6,600 nucleotides of DNA from assembly GCA_964614855.1 (NCBI GenBank), contig CAZTMX010000158.1, positions 1 to 6,600 of the forward strand, in the 5' to 3' direction. Below the pieces are notes generated by a model. It saw only the letters and a list, made by a program, of their open reading frames with translations. It ran no database searches and was not told the DNA's origin. Both the position numbers and the translations under genes were made by a program. Position 1 is the first letter of the stretch. Every line of letters begins with the position of its first letter. This document shows positions 1 to 4,508 of this stretch, piece by piece. Source of the DNA: CAWJHE01 sp964614855. Its GTDB lineage: Bacteria; Chloroflexota; Anaerolineae; Anaerolineales; UBA4823.

Positions 1-2
1 GT

Positions 3-287
3 CCAGCGGACCAACTTCCGCAAGGCTCTGTGATTGTGATCGAACAGGCTCAAGCCGTCATTGTCCCTACGAAAGCCGGGTTAGTTGCTCTCAGCCTGGT
101 CTGCCCGCACCTGGGTTGTACAGTCGAAATTAACGATCAAACGTATGATTGCCCGTGTCACGGCTCCCGGTTTGCGCTGGACGGCAGTTTGCTAAAAGGC
201 CCTGCCAGCGAAGGGCTGCGCGAGTTGTCTCTCAGTGTTGATGAAGCCGGACATATGATCCTGGATACACGCGAGATTGTTTCTTGA
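3..287 (+). CDS. Rieske [2Fe-2S] protein, C-terminal part (5' end outside window)
   Basis: The reading frame is open from the first complete codon (position 3), so this is the tail of a longer gene; the GTG at 30 is internal, not a start. The visible 94 residues are a nearly complete Rieske fold. Box I is CPHLGCT (about 103-123) and box II is CPCHGSRF (about 151-174). The first Cys and the His of box I, and the first Cys and the His of box II, would hold the 2Fe-2S cluster. The extra Cys in each box (GC and C-P-C) would form the disulfide typical of cytochrome bc-type, high-potential Rieske proteins rather than dioxygenase ferredoxins. The following LLKGPASEGL matches the usual Gly-Pro loop near the cluster. 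The expected role is electron transfer from quinol to a cytochrome in a bc-type or alternative respiratory complex. The membrane anchor would lie upstream and cannot be seen, so the exact complex is open. The Rieske call is firm. Confidence 0.9.
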   Translation, partial: PADQLPQGSVIVIEQAQAVIVPTKAGLVALSLVCPHLGCTVEINDQTYDCPCHGSRFALDGSLLKGPASEGLRELSLSVDEAGHMILDTREIVS

Positions 288-305
288 TTAATTAAAGGGT
301 ACAAT
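277..305 (+). promoter_or_regulatory. Possible sigma70-type promoter for the small membrane protein gene
   Basis: TTGTTT (277-282) and TACAAT (300-305) are separated by exactly 17 bases. The -10 matches consensus at 5 of 6 positions, but the -35 at only 3 of 6. Transcription would start near 312, leaving a leader of about 55 bases before the ATG at 368. The -35 overlaps the last codons of the Rieske gene. The same TACAAT hexamer recurs at 823 and 4459. Moderate to weak support. Confidence 0.4.
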
Positions 306-367
306 AGTGTAGCATCTTTAACTACTAATCATAAGCTCCCACACCCAAAATTCCATAGGAGGTAACA

Positions 368-694
368 ATGACAGATCAATTTGGCACACCCGAAGTAACA
401 TCTGACGACAAGCTAATGGCAGCGCTGGCGTACATTTTTGCACCACTCTCATCCGGGATCTTGTTGCTGCTCGAAGATAAGAAGAACCGGCCTTTTATCA
501 GGTTTCACGCCATCCAATCCCTGGTAGTCGGCGTTATATTAATCATCTTTATACCCTTTATCGCCGCGATTACCTTCGGATGCGGCGGATTTTTATGGCT
601 GGTTATGCTCTATTGGGCATACAAAGCGTATCAGGGTGAAAAGGTTGAAATTCCTGTCATCACCAATTTTATCAAGAACCAGGGGTGGGTTTAA
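368..694 (+). CDS. Small integral membrane protein, DUF4870/Tic20-like
   Basis: This 108-residue protein is preceded by a strong ribosome binding site, AGGAGG at 357-362, five bases before the ATG, which fixes the start. A short polar N-terminus (residues 1-14) leads to a hydrophobic segment (about 15-35). A charged loop EDKKNRPFIRFHA follows, then one long or two closely spaced membrane segments (about 50-86), and a short polar tail. The loop motif R-F-H-A-x-Q-S (residues 45-51) directly before a membrane helix, and the YWAYKAYQGEKVEIPVI ending, are typical of DUF4870 and Tic20-like proteins. These are small bacterial membrane proteins of unknown function, so no activity should be assigned. 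The gene stands alone between the Rieske gene and the riboswitch-controlled operon, with its own probable promoter, so context gives no function. A real gene with near certainty; the family call is good but rests on pattern recognition only. Confidence 0.82.
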   Translation: MTDQFGTPEVTSDDKLMAALAYIFAPLSSGILLLLEDKKNRPFIRFHAIQSLVVGVILIIFIPFIAAITFGCGGFLWLVMLYWAYKAYQGEKVEIPVITNFIKNQGWV

Positions 695-713
695 AGGAAT
701 TAGCTCTCTGGTC

Positions 714-742
714 AAGATTATCATTCCAGGTGAAATCTTTTC
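714..742 (+). terminator. Weak AT-rich hairpin after the membrane protein gene
   Basis: AAGATT (714-719) and AATCTT (734-739) are a perfect 6-base inverted repeat with a 14-base loop, followed by only two more T residues. It sits 20 bases after the stop codon at 694, where a terminator would be expected, but the stem has a single G-C pair and the T tract is short. It may have no function. Confidence 0.2.
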
Positions 743-751
743 CAATCTCGC

Positions 752-796
752 TTAAGGTGATATTGTTCACTTGACTTTTAATTGTCTACACCTTAA
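752..796. repeat. 8-bp inverted repeat flanking the gcv promoter
   Basis: TTAAGGTG (752-759) and CACCTTAA (789-796) are exact reverse complements separated by 29 bases. The left arm lies 11 bases before the -35 (771-776). The right arm overlaps the -10 (794-799). Centre-to-centre distance is 37 bp, about three and a half helical turns. It could be two half-sites of a regulator, the base of a hairpin, or chance. The sequence alone does not decide. Confidence 0.35.
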
Positions 797-799
797 AAT
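771..799 (+). promoter_or_regulatory. Probable main promoter of the glycine riboswitch-gcv operon
   Basis: TTGACT (771-776) and TAAAAT (794-799) each match the sigma70/sigmaA consensus at 5 of 6 positions, with the ideal 17-base spacer. The predicted start is near 806, about 34 bases before the first aptamer and about 320 bases before gcvH, giving the long leader a riboswitch needs. This is the best promoter match found by eye in the window. Confidence 0.65.
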
Positions 800-828
800 G
801 AGACAATCTGACAACTGGACGATACAAT
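800..828 (+). promoter_or_regulatory. Possible second promoter just before aptamer 1
   Basis: GAGACA (800-805, 4 of 6 to TTGACA) and TACAAT (823-828, 5 of 6) are 17 bases apart. The predicted start is near 835, almost exactly at the 5' edge of the first aptamer (840). It would give a riboswitch RNA without the 5' leader. It lies in tandem directly after the stronger 771-799 promoter, so both may be used or this one may be chance. Confidence 0.35.
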
Positions 829-839
829 TGTGACAGGGA

Positions 840-935
840 TAGAGGAGAGACCCGTATCTTCGTGACCCGGGCACCGAAGGGGCAAGTCCGTTATTGGAAA
901 AAAACCGGATGAAACTCTCAGGTAAAAGGACTCTA
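840..935 (+). ncRNA. Glycine riboswitch, aptamer 1
   Basis: This aptamer carries the classic glycine-aptamer core: GAGGAGAGACC (842-852), CACCGAAGGGGCAA (872-885) and GAAACTCTCAGG (911-922). Helices can be drawn by hand. P1 is 840-844 with 931-935 (5 bp) continued by 845-849 with 915-919 (5 bp); P2 is 851-854 with 868-871; P3 is 886-890 with 906-910 (one G-U). All core blocks match consensus. Glycine riboswitches usually switch on glycine-cleavage genes when glycine is high. That fits the gcvH-gcvPA-gcvPB genes directly downstream. The RNA identity is near certain; exact ends are hand-drawn. Confidence 0.95.
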
Positions 936-945
936 CTTCTGGAAC

Positions 946-1054
946 CCTCTGAAAAGTATGGCAACCAGAAAAACTGGTGGTTAATACCGGTTGCGTACAC
1001 CGACGGGGCAAGGGCTGATGACCGGCCGCGAAACTCTCAGGTTAATGACAGAGG
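946..1054 (+). ncRNA. Glycine riboswitch, aptamer 2 (diverged)
   Basis: A second glycine aptamer follows the first after a linker of about 10 bases, giving the common tandem form. The core blocks are CTCTGAAAAG (947-956), CACCGACGGGGCAA (998-1011) and GCGAAACTCTCAGG (1028-1041). Outer P1 is 946-951 with 1049-1054 (6 bp, perfect). P2 can form from 961-966 with 989-994 and has a long internal arm. P3 can form from 1013-1016 with 1024-1027. Compared with aptamer 1, the 5' core strand has two G-to-A changes (952, 954), creating A-C mismatches with 1038 and 1036, and the CCGAAGGGG box has A-to-C at 1004. The last two bases of P1 (1053-1054) are also the first two bases of the downstream hairpin, which links ligand binding to termination. 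Confidence 0.9.
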
Positions 1055-1087
1055 CGCACGCTTTTCTTGCGTGCGCCATATATTTTG
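1053..1087 (+). terminator. Riboswitch expression platform: GC-rich intrinsic terminator hairpin
   Basis: GGCGCACGC (1053-1061) and GCGTGCGCC (1069-1077) form a perfect 9-bp stem with a 7-base loop TTTTCTT. ATATATTTTG follows, a modest T-rich tract. The stem begins inside the 3' strand of aptamer 2 P1, so a glycine-stabilised P1 would remove the two lowest pairs. That is the arrangement expected for a transcription-attenuation switch that is ON with glycine. The broken T tract makes termination strength uncertain. The hairpin ends about 38 bases before the gcvH ribosome binding site, so blocking of translation is less likely. Confidence 0.75.
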
Positions 1088-1126
1088 TCCAGAATTCAAA
1101 TTTATTATCGAAAAAGGAGAAAGGCA

Positions 1127-1513
1127 ATGAATATCCCAACTGATCTGAAGTACACGGCAAATGATGAATGGGTCCGCGCTGAAACTGGTGAAGTCGGTAT
1201 CACCGATTATGCACAGGATGCACTGTCCGATATCGTCTATGTAGAAATCGTTGTTGCAGAAGGCGATGTCATCAGCAAAGGTGACGCAGTTGCCACCCTC
1301 GAATCCGTCAAAGCCGCAGCAGATGTTTACAGCCCTGTAAGCGGTACGGTTGTCGCCATCAACGAAGCGCTTCCTGATGTTCCCGAAACTGTCAACAGCG
1401 ATGCGTTTGGCGCTGCGTGGATGGTGAAAATCGAGCTGAGCGATGCGGGCGAGCTTGACGGCTTGATGGACGCTGCTGGCTACGAGAAGCACCTGGCCGA
1501 AAAAGACCACTAA
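1127..1513 (+). CDS. gcvH: Glycine cleavage system H protein (lipoyl carrier)
   Basis: This 128-residue protein has the normal H-protein length. It carries the aminomethyl group on a lipoyl arm between the P, T and L proteins of the glycine cleavage system in the cytoplasm. The N-terminus (YTANDEWVRAETGEVGITDYAQDALSDIV split across residues 9-37) is typical. The lipoyl-attachment motif ESVKAAADVYSPVSG places the modified lysine at K62. The late segment AAWMVKIEL (residues 96-104) is also conserved. The start is ATG 1127, with AAGGAG at 1114-1119 seven bases before it; the frame runs open upstream to a TTG at 1067, but that lies inside the terminator hairpin and would add 20 unrelated residues. 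It is the first gene of the riboswitch-controlled operon; 16 bases separate it from gcvPA. No gcvT lies between riboswitch and gcvH, unlike the common gcvT-first order. Confidence 0.97.
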   Translation: MNIPTDLKYTANDEWVRAETGEVGITDYAQDALSDIVYVEIVVAEGDVISKGDAVATLESVKAAADVYSPVSGTVVAINEALPDVPETVNSDAFGAAWMVKIELSDAGELDGLMDAAGYEKHLAEKDH

Positions 1514-1529
1514 ACTCTCAGGAGTATCC

Positions 1530-2879
1530 ATGTTTATCCCCCATACCGATGCAGATCGGGAGGCTATGCTTCGCGATGTCGGTGTTGAGCGCCTGGAGGA
1601 TCTCTTCCAGGCGATACCCGCATCCAAGCGCTTCCCGAAGCTTGAGTTGCCAGATGCGCTGACAGAAATGGAAGCGCTTTCCGAGCTAAGCGAAATCTCG
1701 GCTGCAAATGAGACTGTACGAGATTTGGTCAGTTTTCTCGGAGCTGGAGCTTACAACCATTACACCCCAACAGTGGTGGATTCCATAATCCGCCGGGGCG
1801 AGTTCTTCACCGCATACACTCCCTACCAACCCGAGGTATCCCAGGGCACGTTGCAGGCGATTTTCGAGTTTCAGAGCCTGATCACCGCCTTGACCGGGAT
1901 GGATGTATCCAATGCTTCGCACTACGACGGCGCCAGCGCTGCCGCCGAAGCAGTCACCCTTGCCCTGGCACATTTTCGCAACAAACGCAATAAAATCATC
2001 CTTTCACCTGCTTTGCACCCCCAATACCGCCAGACCATCCGCACCTACCACAGCAGCCCCGCGTTAGAAATTGTCGGAGATGACGGCAAGATCGATCTGC
2101 AAAAGGGCTACGAAGACATCTTGCCCTTGCTGGATAAGCAAACCGCGCTGGTGATTGTCCAATACCCGGATTTCTTCGGCCGTGTACAGGATTACCTGGC
2201 ACTGGCTGAAGCGGTTCACGGCGTTGGCGCATTGCTGTGCGTTTCTGTCAATCCCATTGCTCTGGGTCTGCTTACCCCACCTGGTGAATTTGGCGCAGAT
2301 ATCGTCACTGGTGAAGGACAATCTCTGGGTATCCCCCTATCGTTTGGTGGGCCGTACCTGGGTATCTTTTCCACGCGCGATGAACTGGTGCGCAAAATGG
2401 CAGGACGCTTGATCGGCGAATCTATCGATAACCGCGGTCAGCGCGCCTATGTGTTGACCTTGACCGCGCGCGAACAGCATATCCGCCGTGAAAGAGCAAC
2501 ATCGAACATCTGCTCCAACCAGGGGTTGATCGCACTTGCTGCAACCGTTTACATGAGCCTGCTCGGGAAACACGGTTTGCGCCAGGTGGCTGAATTGTGC
2601 TATCACAAAGCTCACTACGCAGCAGCCGAGATTGCCAAGCTGCCTGGATACAAGTTGGCCTCCAAGCAGCCGTTTTTCAACGAGTTCGCAGTGATCTGCC
2701 CCAAACCAGTGGAGGAGATCAACGAACACCTGCTGGATCACGGTATCCTGGGTGGTTATGATCTGGGCAGCGACTATCCCGGCATGGACAACGTGCTGCT
2801 GGTCGCCGTCACCGAAATGAATTCGAAGGAAGAAATCGACATGCTGGTTGAAGCGCTTGCGGAGGTGTCCAATGACTGA
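1530..2879 (+). CDS. gcvPA: Glycine dehydrogenase (decarboxylating), subunit 1 (P protein alpha half)
   Basis: This 449-residue protein has the size of the N-terminal half of the P protein in organisms that split it, about 448 residues in Bacillus subtilis. With GcvPB it forms the PLP enzyme that decarboxylates glycine and passes the aminomethyl group to lipoyl-GcvH. Family blocks in order: FLGAGAYNHYTP (69-80), TAYTPYQPEVSQGTLQ (94-109), NASHYDGASAAAEA (128-141), GEGQSLGIPLSFGGPYLG (261-278) and EQHIRRERATSNICSNQ (315-331). This half-fold has the aminotransferase shape but lacks the PLP-binding lysine, as expected for the alpha subunit. The ATG at 1530 follows AGGAG (1520-1524) with a 5-base gap. 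Its end overlaps the start of gcvPB by 8 bases (ATGACTGA), implying coupled translation and balanced subunits. Nothing looks truncated. Confidence 0.97.
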   Translation: MFIPHTDADREAMLRDVGVERLEDLFQAIPASKRFPKLELPDALTEMEALSELSEISAANETVRDLVSFLGAGAYNHYTPTVVDSIIRRGEFFTAYTPYQPEVSQGTLQAIFEFQSLITALTGMDVSNASHYDGASAAAEAVTLALAHFRNKRNKIILSPALHPQYRQTIRTYHSSPALEIVGDDGKIDLQKGYEDILPLLDKQTALVIVQYPDFFGRVQDYLALAEAVHGVGALLCVSVNPIALGLLTPPGEFGADIVTGEGQSLGIPLSFGGPYLGIFSTRDELVRKMAGRLIGESIDNRGQRAYVLTLTAREQHIRRERATSNICSNQGLIALAATVYMSLLGKHGLRQVAELCYHKAHYAAAEIAKLPGYKLASKQPFFNEFAVICPKPVEEINEHLLDHGILGGYDLGSDYPGMDNVLLVAVTEMNSKEEIDMLVEALAEVSND

Positions 2880-4350
2880 ACCCATGTTGTATGAACTCTC
2901 CGTACCCGGACGACAGGGGTTGCGCTTTCCAGAGCCCGATGTCCCGTTGGCAGAAATTCCCGCTTCTATGCTGCGCAAAGAACTCCCCATGCCGGAGATT
3001 TCCGAAGTAGATGTGGTACGCCACTTCCACCGCCTTTCGCAGAAGAACTACAGCATCGACTCGGGTCTGTATCCCCTGGGTTCCTGCACCATGAAGTACA
3101 ACCCCAGGGTGAACGAAGAAACTGCAAGGCTGCCCGGTTTTGCCGTCACACACCCCTTGCAGCCGGTCGAGACCGTACAAGGCAACCTGATGTTGATGTA
3201 TGAGTTGCAGGAATGGCTGAAAGAAATCGGCGGTTTTGCCGGCGTCACCCTGCAGCCAGCAGCAGGCGCTCACGGCGAGTTGACCGGCGTGCTGATCATG
3301 CATGCCTATCACCAGTCTCGCAACGACACCAAACGCGTCAAGATCTTGATCCCCGATTCGGCGCACGGCACAAACCCGGCGACTTCTGCGATGGCAGGTC
3401 TAAAGGTTGTCCAATTGCCGTCGGATGAACGCGGCAATGTCGACCTGGCAGCCTTGAAAGCAGAATGTGATGATACCCTGGCCGGTCTAATGCTCACCAA
3501 CCCCAACACCCTGGGGCTGTTTGATGAGACCGTGCTTGAAGTAACCCGCCTGGTGCATGAAGCCGGCGGCCTGGTTTACGGCGACGGCGCGAATATGAAT
3601 GCCCTGCTGGGCATCGTGCGCCCCGGGGACCTGGGCATCGATGTGCTGCACTACAACCTGCACAAGACCTTCTCCACCCCTCACGGCGGCGGTGGTCCTG
3701 GTTCTGGACCGGTCGGTGTGGCAAAGCACCTGGTGGACTTCCTGCCAGCGCCTATCGTGGATATCATCGAAGATGGCGATGATGAAATGCCTCCTTTGTA
3801 CGGCTACATCACCCCTGCGAAATCGATCGGTCGGGTGAAATCCTTCCACGGTCACTTCGGTATCATGGTGCGCGCCTATACCTATCTGCGCATGCACGGT
3901 GCAACTGGCTTGCGCAAGGTGGCTGAGATGGCAGTCTTGAATGCCAACTATCTGATGGAAAAGCTCAAGGGAACCTACCATCTGCCATACGACCGTGTTT
4001 GTATGCATGAGTTTGTGGTGGAAGGCGTTTGGGAGAATGCACCGGAAGTACATGCCCTGGACATCGCAAAACGTATGATGGACTACGGGCTGCACCCTCC
4101 CACAAATTACTTCCCCTTGATCGTTCACGAAGCCTTGATGATCGAACCAACCGAGACAGAGAGCAAGCAGACCCTGGATGAATTTGTCAAGGTCATGCTC
4201 AAAATCGCTGAAGAAGCGCACACTGAACCGGAGCTGCTGAAATCTGCTCCACACAACACACCTGTCGGTCGATTGGATGAAGTCAAAGCAGCTAAAGACC
4301 TGGTCTTGTGCTGCGGGGTTTCTGCAGACTGGGGAAAAGAAACCGACTGA
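2872..4350 (+). CDS. gcvPB: Glycine dehydrogenase (decarboxylating), subunit 2 (P protein beta half, PLP-binding)
   Basis: This 492-residue protein matches the usual GcvPB size (about 488 in B. subtilis). It carries the PLP site: the lysine in HYNLHKTFSTPHGGGGPG is K265, and the glycine-rich stretch after it is the family signature. Other conserved blocks are YPLGSCTMKYNPR (67-79), QPAAGAHGELTG (128-139), HGTNPATSAM (165-174), TNPNTLGLFD (209-218) and YGDGANMNALLG (236-247). The start is ATG 2872, with GGAGG at 2861-2865 placed six bases before it; the in-frame ATG at 2884 is too far from that site, and the upstream in-frame TTG at 2848 lacks one. The gene overlaps gcvPA by 8 bases and is followed by an intrinsic terminator, so it ends the operon. 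Its product pairs with GcvPA to form the active decarboxylase. Confidence 0.97.
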   Translation: MTEPMLYELSVPGRQGLRFPEPDVPLAEIPASMLRKELPMPEISEVDVVRHFHRLSQKNYSIDSGLYPLGSCTMKYNPRVNEETARLPGFAVTHPLQPVETVQGNLMLMYELQEWLKEIGGFAGVTLQPAAGAHGELTGVLIMHAYHQSRNDTKRVKILIPDSAHGTNPATSAMAGLKVVQLPSDERGNVDLAALKAECDDTLAGLMLTNPNTLGLFDETVLEVTRLVHEAGGLVYGDGANMNALLGIVRPGDLGIDVLHYNLHKTFSTPHGGGGPGSGPVGVAKHLVDFLPAPIVDIIEDGDDEMPPLYGYITPAKSIGRVKSFHGHFGIMVRAYTYLRMHGATGLRKVAEMAVLNANYLMEKLKGTYHLPYDRVCMHEFVVEGVWENAPEVHALDIAKRMMDYGLHPPTNYFPLIVHEALMIEPTETESKQTLDEFVKVMLKIAEEAHTEPELLKSAPHNTPVGRLDEVKAAKDLVLCCGVSADWGKETD

Positions 4351-4382
4351 GATCCGTTACCCAGTCATAGTTAAGAAAGCGT

Positions 4383-4420
4383 ATGGGGCTGTCCTGATAA
4401 AACGGGGCAGCCCTATTGTT
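4383..4420 (+). terminator. Intrinsic terminator of the gcv operon
   Basis: GGGCTGTCC (4386-4394) pairs with GGGCAGCCC (4405-4413), with one G-U pair. The stem can be extended outward by ATG/TAT (4383-4385 with 4414-4416, one G-U). The loop is about 10 bases, TGATAAAACG, and TATTGTTTTC follows. It starts 33 bases after the gcvPB stop codon and precedes a new promoter, so it separates the operon from the kinase gene. Confidence 0.8.
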
Positions 4421-4435
4421 TTCACCCTGGCAACC

Positions 4436-4464
4436 AAAACAAGGGGGCGAAAAAATGATACAAT
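4436..4464 (+). promoter_or_regulatory. Probable extended -10 promoter for the nucleoside kinase
   Basis: TACAAT (4459-4464) is preceded by TG and one base (4456-4458), forming an extended -10 element. The -35 region at a 17-base spacing is AAAACA (4436-4441), only 3 of 6, which an extended -10 can tolerate. The start would fall near 4471, about 38 bases before the ATG at 4509. Its position after the gcv terminator supports it. Confidence 0.5.
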
Positions 4465-4508
4465 TCTCTACCACTTGTGTGGGAATCCCTTACCTGGAAT
4501 AATACCGA

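Noticed and set aside
30..32. GTG as the true start of the Rieske gene
   Set aside because: The frame is open upstream to the window edge, there is no ribosome binding site before it, and Rieske proteins normally have an N-terminal anchor before this region.
1067..1126. Upstream TTG start that would lengthen gcvH by 20 residues
   Set aside because: The TTG is in the loop of the terminator hairpin, and the extra residues do not belong to the H protein; AAGGAG at 1114-1119 points to ATG 1127.
767..1130. Short open frames on both strands between 767 and 1130 (e.g. 894-1130 + and 793-1011 -)
   Set aside because: They run through the riboswitch and its terminator hairpin; the conserved bases there are explained by RNA structure, and no start site or protein family is visible.
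3487..4254. Long antisense open frame (255 codons) opposite gcvPB, and similar ones opposite gcvPA and the kinase
   Set aside because: They lie wholly inside confidently identified genes on the other strand, have no recognisable family motifs or ribosome binding sites, and are explained by codon bias of the real genes.
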